Below, piece by piece: positions 7,236-15,592 of a stretch of DNA of 64,000 nt. Each line of letters starts with the position of its first letter. The first letter of the stretch is position 1. Position numbers and translations under genes: made by a program. The notes under the pieces were generated by a model. It was not told where the DNA came from. It searched no databases and saw only the letters and a list, made by a program, of their open reading frames with translations. Source of the DNA: Streptomyces sp. RerS4 (GTDB lineage: Bacteria; Actinomycetota; Actinomycetes; Streptomycetales; Streptomycetaceae); the NCBI RefSeq assembly GCF_023515955.1, contig NZ_CP097322.1, positions 4,140,501-4,204,500 of the forward strand, in the 5' to 3' direction.

Positions 7236-10200
7236 TCAGGCAGCCAGTTCCTGAGCCAACAGGGCCTGGACCTCGGCCAGTTCCGAGGAGCCCAGCCGGC
7301 TGAAGACGCTCTCCGCGTCCTGCCAACAGGCCCGCGCCCGGTCGGGCTGTCCGAGCCGGCGCAGCGCCTTGCCGAGGACGGTCAGCACGGTCGCCCGGCG
7401 CCACTCCCCGCCGATGCCGCGCAGGGCGATGGCCTGCTCGGCGTGTTGGGCGGCCAGGGTGGGCCGGTGGGCCGCGAGGTGGGCCTCGGCGAGCCGGAAG
7501 TGCGTGACGCCCTCCCACAGCGGCTGGCGGTTGTCGTGGAAGAGGGAGAGCGCCTCGCCGAGCTGCGTCAGCGCCTCGCCGAGCCGTCCGGCCTGGGTCA
7601 GGGCGATGCCGAGGGCGTAGCGGCCGTTGGCCAGGCGCAGGGTCAGGCCCATCCGGTCGTATATGGAGATGCCCTGCTGGGCGAGGTCGATGGCGCTGTC
7701 GAGGTGGCCGAGCGCGACGTGGATGCGGGAGAGGTTGCACAGGGCGCTGGCCTCGCCGATGAAGTTGCCGTCGGCGCGGAAGTTCTCGATGGCCTCCAGC
7801 AGGTAGCGCTCGCCGTCGGCGTACCGGGACTGGTAGAGGGCGATGATCCCGCGGTCGTTGGGGGCCCAGCAGCCGGCCAGCGGGTCGCCGGTCTCGCGGG
7901 CCAGGTCCATGGCCTGGCGGGCCTCGTCGTCGGCTTCGGCGAACCGGCCGGCGAAGAGGTGGACCATGGTGAGCGTGGTGTGCGTACGCCCCTCCGCGCG
8001 CGGGTCGCGGGCGGCGCGGGCGGCGTCGAGGAGGGTGAGCGCGGCCGACTCGTACTGCTTGGAGTTGGCGCCGGACTCGGCGAGGTCCTTGGCCGCCCAG
8101 AGCAGGTCCACGGCCCGGCGCAGGGCCTCGGGCCGGCCGGCGGACTGGCGTACGCAGGCCAGCAGCGGGCCGGCCTCGGCGAACAGCCAGTCCAGGGCGG
8201 CGCGGGGCTCGGTCAGCGGCAGGCCGGGGCGGTCGGTGCGGGTCAGGTGGGCGGGGAGGCGGTCGCCGGGGCGTTCGAGGGAGTACACGCGGGCGGCGGT
8301 GGCGAGGTAGAAGTCCAGGAGCCGGTCGAGGGCGGCTTCGCGGCCGCTCGCCGGCTGCTCGTCACGGTCGGCGCACGCACGCGCGTAGAGCCGTACGAGG
8401 TCGTGGAAGCGGTAGCGGCCGGGGGCGGCCGATTCCAGCAGCGAGCAGTCGACTAATGCCTCCAGGAGGTCTTCGGTGTCGTGCTCGGGCAGGTCGAGGA
8501 CGGCGGCCGCGGCGGCCAGGGAGATGTCGGGGCCGTCGGCGAGGCCGAGGAGGCGGAAGGCGCGCTGCTGGGCGGGTTCGAGCTGGCCGTAGCCGAGTTC
8601 GAAGGTGGCTTTGACGGCGAGGTCGCCGGCCTGGAGTTCGTCGAGGCGGCGGCGTTCGTCGGCGAGTTTCGCGGCGAGGACGGAGACCGTCCAGGTGCGG
8701 CGGGCCGCGAGGCGGGAGGCGGCGATGCGGATGGCGAGCGGCAGGAACCCGCAGGCGCCGACGACGTCGAGGGCGGCCTGTCGTTCGGCGCCGACCCGTT
8801 CGGCGCCGACGATGCGGGTGAACAGCTGTAGGGCCTCCTCGGGGCTCATCACGTCGAGGTCGACGAGATGGGCCCCGGCGAGGCCCGACATCCGGACCCG
8901 GCTGGTGACGAGGGCGGCGCAGCCGGCGGTGCCGGGCAGCAGCGGGCGGACCTGGGCGGCGTCGCGGGCGTTGTCGAGGAGGACCAGGACGCGGCGGCCG
9001 TCGAGGACGGAGCGGTAGAGGGCGGCCCGGTCGGCGGCGGAGTCGGGGATGGCGGTGTCGGGGGTGCCGAGGGCGCGCAGGAAGGAGCCGAGGACGGCTT
9101 CGGGCTGGGCGGGGCGCGGATCGGTGCCCTGGAGGTCGGCGTAGAGCTGGCCGTCGGGGAAGTGCGGGCGGGCGGCGTGGGCGACGTGCACGGCGAGGGT
9201 GGTCTTGCCGACGCCGCCGATGCCCGCGAGCGCGGAGACGGCCATGACCCGCCCGGCGCCGGCGGCGTCGGAGAGGATCTCGCCGAGTTCGGCGACGAAG
9301 GGGGCGCGTCCGGTGAAGTCGGGCACGGTGGCGGGCAGTTGGGCGGGCCTGACCAGGACGGGCGCGGCGGCCTTGTCGGGGTTCTCGGCGTGGGCGAGTT
9401 CGGCGTCGGCGTTGAGGATGCGCTGCTGGAGGGCGGACAGCTCGGGGCGGGGGTCGACGCCGAGTTCCTCGGCGAGGAGCCGGCGGGTGTCGGCGTAGAC
9501 GGCGAGGGCCTCGGCCTGCCGGCCGCTGCGGTACAGGGCGAGCATGAGCAGCTCGCGCAGGCGTTCGCTCAGGGGATGGGCGGCGGTGAGGGCGGTGAGT
9601 TCGGAGACGGCCTCGGCGTGGTGGCCGACCTCCAGGTCGAGGTCGAGGCGGGTCTCCAGCAGCTGGAGGCGCCACTCGGCGAGGCGGGTGCGTTCGGTCT
9701 CGGCGTGCGGGCCGGGGACCCCGGCGAGGGGTTCGCCGTCCCACAGCTCCAGGGCGCGGCAGAGCAGCGTGCGGGCGAGGGCGCGGTCGCCGGCGGCGCG
9801 GGCCGTCTCGGCGTCGGCGGCGAGGCTGCGGGCGATCCCGAGGTCCAGGGCCTCCTGCCGGCGCAGCCGGATCGCGTAGCCGCCGGCGTCGGTGACGAGC
9901 AGGCCGGGTTCGAGGACCTTGCGCAGCCGGGAGGCGTACGTACGGATCGTGGCGAGGGCCTGCTGCGGCGGGTCCTCGCCCCAGATGGCGTCGATCAGCT
10001 CGGGCGCGGTGGCGGTGCGGCCGTCGCGCAGCAGGAGCACGGCGAGGAGGGCGCGCTGCTGGGGGCTGCCGGAGGGCAGGGCCTCACCGCCGCGCCAGGC
10101 CCGGACGGGGCCGAGGACGGCGAAGCGGTTGTCGGTGGGGGCGGGGGGCGTTGTCGTCGTGTCGGCCGTGTCGGTGCCGGTCCGGGGTGCCCGGGGTCGG

Positions 10201-10250
10201 TTCGCCTCGGGGTGGTTCCGCTGCTGCGGGATGGCCGGTATGCCGTCCAT
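7236..10250 (-). CDS. afsR: AfsR-family SARP-NB-ARC-TPR transcriptional activator
   Basis: 1004 residues, close to the length of S. coelicolor AfsR. An OmpR-type DNA-binding domain begins near residue 40 (FAVLGPVRAW), followed by the bacterial transcriptional activation domain to about 265. The NB-ARC ATPase has P-loop GIGGVGKTTLA near 343 and Walker B LVLLDNA near 422, and TPR repeats fill about 700-1000. AfsR is a phosphorylated global activator of secondary metabolism. ATG 10250 has a purine-rich GGGGGGA 8-13 nt upstream; a TTG at 10283 lacks one. The gene precedes afsS on the same strand. No afsK-type kinase is adjacent in the window. Confidence 0.88.
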   Translation of the reverse strand: MDGIPAIPQQRNHPEANRPRAPRTGTDTADTTTTPPAPTDNRFAVLGPVRAWRGGEALPSGSPQQRALLAVLLLRDGRTATAPELIDAIWGEDPPQQALATIRTYASRLRKVLEPGLLVTDAGGYAIRLRRQEALDLGIARSLAADAETARAAGDRALARTLLCRALELWDGEPLAGVPGPHAETERTRLAEWRLQLLETRLDLDLEVGHHAEAVSELTALTAAHPLSERLRELLMLALYRSGRQAEALAVYADTRRLLAEELGVDPRPELSALQQRILNADAELAHAENPDKAAAPVLVRPAQLPATVPDFTGRAPFVAELGEILSDAAGAGRVMAVSALAGIGGVGKTTLAVHVAHAARPHFPDGQLYADLQGTDPRPAQPEAVLGSFLRALGTPDTAIPDSAADRAALYRSVLDGRRVLVLLDNARDAAQVRPLLPGTAGCAALVTSRVRMSGLAGAHLVDLDVMSPEEALQLFTRIVGAERVGAERQAALDVVGACGFLPLAIRIAASRLAARRTWTVSVLAAKLADERRRLDELQAGDLAVKATFELGYGQLEPAQQRAFRLLGLADGPDISLAAAAAVLDLPEHDTEDLLEALVDCSLLESAAPGRYRFHDLVRLYARACADRDEQPASGREAALDRLLDFYLATAARVYSLERPGDRLPAHLTRTDRPGLPLTEPRAALDWLFAEAGPLLACVRQSAGRPEALRRAVDLLWAAKDLAESGANSKQYESAALTLLDAARAARDPRAEGRTHTTLTMVHLFAGRFAEADDEARQAMDLARETGDPLAGCWAPNDRGIIALYQSRYADGERYLLEAIENFRADGNFIGEASALCNLSRIHVALGHLDSAIDLAQQGISIYDRMGLTLRLANGRYALGIALTQAGRLGEALTQLGEALSLFHDNRQPLWEGVTHFRLAEAHLAAHRPTLAAQHAEQAIALRGIGGEWRRATVLTVLGKALRRLGQPDRARACWQDAESVFSRLGSSELAEVQALLAQELAA

Positions 10251-10364
10251 CTGGCGTCCCCCCTGCCTTCCGTCGGTTTTCAAGGGTTCAGTCTGCCCTG
10301 TGTTGCGCGTACAAGTCAGCCCGCGGCGGAGTGATCGCTTCCCCGTGCCGGCGGGTGACTACCG

Positions 10365-10388
10365 TACAAATAGCTGACGGTTCGTCAG
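10365..10388 (+). promoter_or_regulatory. Operator CTGAC-N5-GTCAG (copy 2) at the amidohydrolase promoter
   Basis: CTGACGGTTCGTCAG at 10374-10388 is a perfect 5-bp-arm palindrome, 22 bp before the ATG of the amidohydrolase gene. TACAAAT (10365-10371) and the overlapping ATAGCT are possible -10 boxes. The layout equals that of the other copies, so transcription would start inside or just after the operator and give a very short leader. Confidence 0.7.
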
Positions 10389-10409
10389 ATCGGCGCTACC
10401 GTGAAAGCC

Positions 10410-11630
10410 ATGGAGACTTTCCCGAAGATCATCTCGGTGGACGACCACACGGTCGAGCCGCCCCACGTCTGGCGGGACCGGCTCCCGTCCCGCTACCGCG
10501 ACATCGGCCCCCGGATCGTCCGCGCCCCCCTGAAGGAAATGACCTTCCTCGGCGGGAAGTTCGCCCCCGTCATGGGCGCGCCGGGCGACGACGGCCCCAT
10601 CGGGGACTGGTGGGTGTACGAGGACCTGCACCGGCCGCTCACCCGCCTCGACACCGCCGTGGGGTACGACCGTGACGAGATCAAGCTGGAAGTCATCACC
10701 TACGAGCAGATGCGCCCCGGATCCTTTTCGGTTCCCGAGCGCCTCGCCGACATGGACGTCAACCACGTCCAGTCGGCGCTCTGCTTCCCCACCTTCCCCC
10801 GCTTCTGCGGCCAGACCTTCACCGAGGCCAAGGACCGCGAACTCGGGCTGCTCGGCATACGCGCCTACAACGACTGGATGGTCGAGGAATGGTGCGGCCC
10901 CGACGCCCGGGGCCGCCTGATCCCCCTCACCCTCATTCCGCTCTGGGACGCCCACCTCGCCGCCGCCGAGGTCCGCCGCAACGCCGCCCGGGGCGTGCGC
11001 GCCGTCGCCTTCTCCGAGATCCCGCCGCACCTGGGTCTGCCGTCCATCCACACCGACGCGTGGGACCCCTTCCTCCAGGCCTGCGACGAGACCGGCACGG
11101 TCATCGCCATGCACATCGGTTCCTCGTCGCGGATGCCCTCCACCTCGGCCGACGCCCCGCCCGCCGTCGGCTCCACCATCACCTTCGCCAACTGCTGCTT
11201 CTCGATGGTCGACTGGCTGATGAGCGGCAAGTTCGAACGCTTCCCCAACCTGCGGATCATGTACGCCGAGGGGCAGATCGGCTGGATCCCCTACATCCTG
11301 GAGCGCGCGAACGTGGTCTGGGAGGAGAACCGCGGCTGGGGCGGCGTCGCCGACAAGGTCCTGCGCCCGCCGTCCGAGCTGTTCGCCGAGCACGTCTTCG
11401 GCTGCTTCTTCGACGACGCGTTCGGCCTGAAGAACCTCGACGCCATCGGCGTGGGCAACGTCCTCTACGAGACGGACTACCCCCACTCGGACTCCACCTG
11501 GCCCACATCCCGCCAGGTCGGCGAGGCCCAGATGGGCCACCTGCCCCCGGACGTGATCGACCGCATCGTCCGCGGCAACGCCATAGACCTCCTGTCCCTC
11601 ACCCCGGAAGGCCTCTGGCCGGGCGCGTGA
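10410..11630 (+). CDS. Amidohydrolase-2 family metal-dependent hydrolase
   Basis: 406 residues, TIM-barrel amidohydrolase of the PF04909 kind (the group of ACMSD and related decarboxylases/hydrolases). The strand-1 metal region reads ISVDDHTVEPPHVW. Later markers include VIAMHIGSSS and the C-terminal GVGNVLYETDYPHSDS, the usual site of the last metal-binding Asp/His. It should cleave C-C or C-N bonds of a ring-derived carboxylic intermediate, but the substrate is unknown. ATG 10410 or in-frame GTG 10401 could both serve; no Shine-Dalgarno is clear, consistent with a short leader. It shares the palindromic operator with the acyl-CoA genes at the window start, so a role in the same catabolism is likely. 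Confidence 0.82.
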   Translation: METFPKIISVDDHTVEPPHVWRDRLPSRYRDIGPRIVRAPLKEMTFLGGKFAPVMGAPGDDGPIGDWWVYEDLHRPLTRLDTAVGYDRDEIKLEVITYEQMRPGSFSVPERLADMDVNHVQSALCFPTFPRFCGQTFTEAKDRELGLLGIRAYNDWMVEEWCGPDARGRLIPLTLIPLWDAHLAAAEVRRNAARGVRAVAFSEIPPHLGLPSIHTDAWDPFLQACDETGTVIAMHIGSSSRMPSTSADAPPAVGSTITFANCCFSMVDWLMSGKFERFPNLRIMYAEGQIGWIPYILERANVVWEENRGWGGVADKVLRPPSELFAEHVFGCFFDDAFGLKNLDAIGVGNVLYETDYPHSDSTWPTSRQVGEAQMGHLPPDVIDRIVRGNAIDLLSLTPEGLWPGA

Positions 11631-11743
11631 CGCCGCGCTGCGCGAACGCCCCACCCCGGCCCCCCGGCACCGGCCCCCGGCACCGGCCTTGCGGCGCGGG
11701 GTGTCGGCGGGGCATGCTCGCCGGGGCGATCCGGGGAGGGATC

Positions 11744-12580
11744 ATGGCGGTGGACAGGCGGAACGTGGTGACTACGGTGCTGTGCGCCGTGGCGGCGCTG
11801 GGGGCTTCGGCGGCGGTGGCCGAGCTGGTGCCGCCGCCCGAGGGGGCCGCTCCCGCGCGGGCCAAGGCCGCCGCGCCCGAGGCCACGCCGGGCACCCCGT
11901 CGAGGTCGGGGGCGCCCAAGCCGCAGCTCGCCACGCCGCTCCCGTCGCCCGTCACCCCCCAGCCCGGCGGGCCCGCCGCCTTCACCGGGGCCCTGTTCAC
12001 CGGCGGCCTGGACGGCGACCACTTCTGCACGGCCACCGTCGTACGCAGCCCCGGCAAGGACCTCATCATCACCGCCGGCCACTGCCTGCTCGCCGGCGAC
12101 CAGTCCCGCGGCGGCGCCGTCTTCGTGCCCGCGTACGCCAACGGCGTCGCCCCGTACGGCACCTGGAAGCTCGAAGAGGTCTACGAGGACGACCGCTGGG
12201 CGGAGGACACCGACGACGACTACGACCTCGCCTTCGCCCGCCTCGCCCCCGACGACCAGGGCCGCCGGATCGAGGAGGTCACCGGCGCCGCCGCCCTGGA
12301 CACCTCGGGCCGCGCCGGCGAGGAGGTCACGGTGACGGGCTACCCCGCCGACCGGAAGGTCCCCCGTACCTGCACGGCGGTCTCCGTACGGGTGAGCGCG
12401 ACCGAGCAGCGCTTCGACTGCGACGACTTCCCGGGCGGCACCAGCGGCAGCGCCTGGATCGGCCGCGACGGGAAGATCATCGGCATCCTGACCGGCGGCG
12501 ACACCGACGACGTGTCGACGAGCACGGTGCTGGGCCAGTACGCGTCCCGGCTCTACGCGAAGGCCACCATCGGGCGGTGA
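11744..12580 (+). CDS. Secreted trypsin-like serine protease
   Basis: 278 residues. An N-terminal hydrophobic segment (VVTTVLCAVAALGASAAVA) serves as signal peptide or anchor, followed by a Pro/Ala-rich linker to about residue 75. The peptidase S1/V8-type fold contains the catalytic triad: His in IITAGHC, Asp in YDLAFARL, Ser in PGGTSGSAW. It should act outside the cell. GGGGAGGG lies just ahead of ATG 11744. It stands alone and converges on the NTF2-like gene. Confidence 0.88.
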   Translation: MAVDRRNVVTTVLCAVAALGASAAVAELVPPPEGAAPARAKAAAPEATPGTPSRSGAPKPQLATPLPSPVTPQPGGPAAFTGALFTGGLDGDHFCTATVVRSPGKDLIITAGHCLLAGDQSRGGAVFVPAYANGVAPYGTWKLEEVYEDDRWAEDTDDDYDLAFARLAPDDQGRRIEEVTGAAALDTSGRAGEEVTVTGYPADRKVPRTCTAVSVRVSATEQRFDCDDFPGGTSGSAWIGRDGKIIGILTGGDTDDVSTSTVLGQYASRLYAKATIGR

Positions 12581-12617
12581 AGCGCCGGTCGGCGGGCAGG
12601 CGGGCGGGCGGCGGCGC

Positions 12618-13025
12618 TCAGGACGCGTCGTCGTCGTACCAGGAGAAGGCCGTGATCCGCCAGCCGTCCGGGGTACGGACGAACTGGATGGTCTTCGTCC
12701 CGCCGCCCTCGAACGGCTCGCCGTCCAGGATCCCCGCCTTGCGGTACCGGCCGAACCGCGAGGCGATGTCGCCGGTGATCTCGGTGCGCTCCGAGGTCTC
12801 CCACTCGGCGAACCCGACCAGCCGGCCGCCGTTCAGCAGCTCCTCGCGCGGCGCGATGAACTCGTCCACGGTGTACGCGGTGAACTGCGGGCCCGTCTTG
12901 ACGATCAGGCCACCGGGCAGCAGCAGCCGGCGCAGCCGGTCCAGGTCGGCGCCCTTGCCGTCCCGGTTGTCGAAAGCGGCGAAGAACTCGGCGGTCAGGG
13001 TGTCTATTTCGGCCTTGGACGACAT
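12618..13025 (-). CDS. NTF2-like (DUF4440-type) protein
   Basis: 135 residues with the cone-shaped NTF2-like pattern: N-terminal helix ending in FFAAFDNRDG, mid-region GPQFTAYTVDEFI, and C-terminal strands KTIQFVRTPDGWRITAFSWYDD. Such proteins are often small enzymes or ligand binders; no catalytic residues are evident here, so function is unknown. It is a single gene between the protease and Nudix genes. Confidence 0.75.
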   Translation of the reverse strand: MSSKAEIDTLTAEFFAAFDNRDGKGADLDRLRRLLLPGGLIVKTGPQFTAYTVDEFIAPREELLNGGRLVGFAEWETSERTEITGDIASRFGRYRKAGILDGEPFEGGGTKTIQFVRTPDGWRITAFSWYDDDAS

Positions 13026-13064
13026 GCCGCGACTCTAACACCCGTCTCGCTGCGGCAAGTTGGG

Positions 13065-13511
13065 CTAGATGACCAGGCCCAAGTGGACGGGTTCCGTCCG
13101 GGATTCGGCCAGGAGGGCCGGCAGGCGCGGGGGCCACAGGGGTTCGCCCAGGGTGGCCAGGCGTCGAGGGGAGAGCCACTGCCAGTGGATGCCGGGGGCT
13201 TCGAGCGTCGGCTCGCGGTGCGGGCCGGTGGTGACGTAGATGTGCTCGTGCTGGCGGACCGGGACGCCCTGGTGGGTGAAGTCGTGCTCCCACGTGCACA
13301 GCAGGCGCCGCGGCTCCAGGTCGGTCCAGCCGGTCTCCTCGCGCAGCTCGCGCCGCACGCACTCCTCGGGGGTCTCGCCGGGGTCGATCCCGCCGCCCGG
13401 GGGCAGCCAGTGGATGCCGACCTCGATGTTGTCCTCCCGGAACAGGAACACCGATCCGTCGGGGGACTGGATCACAACGCGGGCTGCCTGACGTGGAGTT
13501 CTCCTCATCAT
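13065..13511 (-). CDS. Nudix hydrolase
   Basis: 148 residues. A complete Nudix box, G-x5-E-x7-R-E-L-x-E-E-x-G-W, starts at GGGIDPGETPEE near residue 38 and binds the Mg2+ used for pyrophosphate hydrolysis. It is probably a NUDIX 'housecleaning' enzyme on a nucleoside-diphosphate derivative; the substrate cannot be predicted. Two adjacent ATG codons (13511, 13508) are possible starts. Confidence 0.85.
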   Translation of the reverse strand: MMRRTPRQAARVVIQSPDGSVFLFREDNIEVGIHWLPPGGGIDPGETPEECVRRELREETGWTDLEPRRLLCTWEHDFTHQGVPVRQHEHIYVTTGPHREPTLEAPGIHWQWLSPRRLATLGEPLWPPRLPALLAESRTEPVHLGLVI

Positions 13512-13601
13512 CGCAGGGTACGTCGGTCCGCCGCGCCGGCGGGAGAGGGGCGTCCCCCCTCCCGCCGACGACCGTGCACCGCCGACACGACCGCCCGCGT
13601 C

Positions 13602-14867
13602 CTACGCCGCCGCCAGCGCCAGCGTCGGGGACAGGCGGGCCGCGCGCACCGCCGGGTAGAGGCCGGCCAGGGTGCCGATGGCCAGGGTGGCCGCGAAGCC
13701 GCCCGCCACCGCCCACGGCGGGACCACCCAGGGCAGGCCGCCGACCCGGGCGTAGACCCCCGTCGCCGCGCCGCCCAGCAGGACGCCCGCGATCCCGCCC
13801 AGCCCGGACAGGAGCAGCGACTCGGTGACGAACTGGATCCGGATCTGCCCCTTCGTGGCGCCGAGCGAGCGGCGCAGCCCGATCTCGTGCCGCCGCTCCA
13901 ACACCGAGATGATCATGGTGTTGGCGACCCCGACCCCGCCCACCAGGAGGGCGATCCCGCCCAGCCCGAGCAGCAGCGTGCTGAACGCGCCCTCCGTGGC
14001 CGCCTTCGCCTGGAGCGCCGCCGACGGGTCGCTCACCGAGACGGCGCTCGGAGTGGCCGGGTTGGCCGTCCGCGCCAGGAGGGCCCGTACGTCCGCCACC
14101 CGGTCGTCCGCCGAGCGCTCGTACACGGCCGTCGGGTGGCCGTCGAAGCCCAGCAGCCCTTCGGCCGCCTCCCAGCCGACCAGCGCCGCGCGTTCGATCT
14201 CCGGAGCGAGCGGGATCGGGTCGAGGATGCCCGTCACCGTGAAGTAGCGGCCGCCCACGAACACCTGCTGGCCCGGAGTCGTGATGCCGAGGCGCTGCGC
14301 GGCGACGTGCCCGAGCACCACGGAGGGGTAGCGTCCGGTGGCCCCGTTCAGCCAGGCGCCGCTGCGGAGGCCGGCGCGCAGCGTGCCGAGCAGGTCGTCC
14401 TTGACGGCCTTGACGACGATGCCGCCCGTCTCCGCCTTCGGGATGTTCTCGGAGCGGCGTACGGAGACCGGGACGTCGCCGGTCGTACCGATCGAGCGGA
14501 CGCCCTCGATCCGGGAGATCATCCCGGGGGCCTCGTTCGGGAGCCGGGTGTCCTGGCCGCTGAACAGGGCCTGGCCGGGGGTGACCACCAGCATGTTCGT
14601 GCCCAGCTCGTCGAGTTCGCGCAGCAGCTTGGCCTGGCTGGACGAGGAGATCCCGACCACCGCGATCATCGTCGCGATGCCGATCGCGATCCCGAGCGCG
14701 GACAGGAACACCCGCGCGGGGCGCGAGCGCAGCCCCGCCGAGCCGGCGTGCAGGACGTCGCGGGGGGAGAGCCGGGGCGGGGCGAGGCCTCGCGCACGGC
14801 GCCGTGTCCGGGGCGGCGTACGGGGGCCCGTACGGGGGCCCGTACCCCCGGCGAACTCCCGGCTCAC
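13602..14867 (-). CDS. MacB-like ABC transporter permease (FtsX family)
   Basis: 421 residues. A cytoplasmic Arg/Pro-rich start is followed by TM1 (ARVFLSALGIAIGIATMIAV), a large extracellular MacB_PCD domain, and three C-terminal membrane segments (about 285-420) with the FtsX signature region ERRHEIGLRRSLGATKG. GTG 14867 overlaps the ATPase stop (GTGA), which fixes the start. Together with the ATPase and the adaptor it forms a MacAB-type efflux system, which in actinobacteria lacks an outer-membrane partner and may export peptides, lipids or antibiotics. Confidence 0.88.
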   Translation of the reverse strand: MSREFAGGTGPRTGPRTPPRTRRRARGLAPPRLSPRDVLHAGSAGLRSRPARVFLSALGIAIGIATMIAVVGISSSSQAKLLRELDELGTNMLVVTPGQALFSGQDTRLPNEAPGMISRIEGVRSIGTTGDVPVSVRRSENIPKAETGGIVVKAVKDDLLGTLRAGLRSGAWLNGATGRYPSVVLGHVAAQRLGITTPGQQVFVGGRYFTVTGILDPIPLAPEIERAALVGWEAAEGLLGFDGHPTAVYERSADDRVADVRALLARTANPATPSAVSVSDPSAALQAKAATEGAFSTLLLGLGGIALLVGGVGVANTMIISVLERRHEIGLRRSLGATKGQIRIQFVTESLLLSGLGGIAGVLLGGAATGVYARVGGLPWVVPPWAVAGGFAATLAIGTLAGLYPAVRAARLSPTLALAAA

Positions 14868-15592
14868 GACGCCTCCGCCTCGGGGCGGTTCCACACGTCC
14901 GCCACGATCAGGCCGTCGCGGATGCGGACCTGCCGGGGCAGGCTCGACGCGATGTCCTGATCGTGGGTGATCACGGCGATGGTGGCTCCGGCCCCGTCGT
15001 CGTTCAACTCGTGCAGCAGTTCCATCACCGACCGCCCTGAGGCCGTGTCCAGGGCCCCGGTCGGCTCGTCGGCCAGCAGCAGGTCCGGCTCGCCCGCGAC
15101 CGCGCGGGCGATCGCCACCCGCTGTTTCTGGCCGCCCGACAGCTCGTGCGGCCGGTGCTCCAGCCGGTCGCCCAGCCCCACCCGCTCCAGGGCACGGGCG
15201 GCCCGCCGGCCGCGCTCGGCGCGGGAGAGCCCCGAGTACAGCAGGCCTTCGGCGACGTTCGCGCGGGCGCTGAGCCCCGGCACCAAGTGGAAGGACTGGA
15301 AGACGAAGCCGACGTGGCGCGAGCGCAGCGCCGACAGGGCCCGGTCGGAGAGCGTGGCGACGTCGTGGCCGGCGATGCGGACGTCGCCGGCGCTCGGCCG
15401 GTCCAGGGTGCCGACGATGTGCAGCAGCGTGGACTTCCCGGATCCCGACGGGCCGACGATGGCCAGCAGTTCCCCGCTCAGCACGGTCAGGTCGACCCCG
15501 CGCAGGGCCGCGACCCCGCCGGGGTACTCCTTGGTGACCCCGGCCAGCTCGATCACAGCATTCGTCGAGGTCACAGCATTCGTCGAGGTCAC
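14864..15592 (-). CDS. ABC transporter ATP-binding protein (MacB/LolD type)
   Basis: 242 residues. Walker A GPSGSGKST is near residue 48, the ABC signature LSGGQKQR near 150, Walker B LLLADEPTGALD near 171, and a switch His in VITHD. It belongs to the LolD/MacB nucleotide-binding group and powers the adjacent permease. GTG 15592 overlaps the adaptor stop (GTGA). The first codons carry an exact 18-bp tandem duplication that repeats the residues TSTNAV, so a second GTG (15574) offers an equivalent in-frame start. Confidence 0.9.
   Translation of the reverse strand: MTSTNAVTSTNAVIELAGVTKEYPGGVAALRGVDLTVLSGELLAIVGPSGSGKSTLLHIVGTLDRPSAGDVRIAGHDVATLSDRALSALRSRHVGFVFQSFHLVPGLSARANVAEGLLYSGLSRAERGRRAARALERVGLGDRLEHRPHELSGGQKQRVAIARAVAGEPDLLLADEPTGALDTASGRSVMELLHELNDDGAGATIAVITHDQDIASSLPRQVRIRDGLIVADVWNRPEAEAS
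15553..15588. repeat. 18-bp tandem duplication at the ATPase start
   Basis: TCACAGCATTCGTCGAGG occurs twice head to tail (15553-15570 and 15571-15588), followed by a further partial copy of seven bases. Because 18 is a multiple of three, it adds six residues and a second GTG start without shifting frame. Confidence 0.9.
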
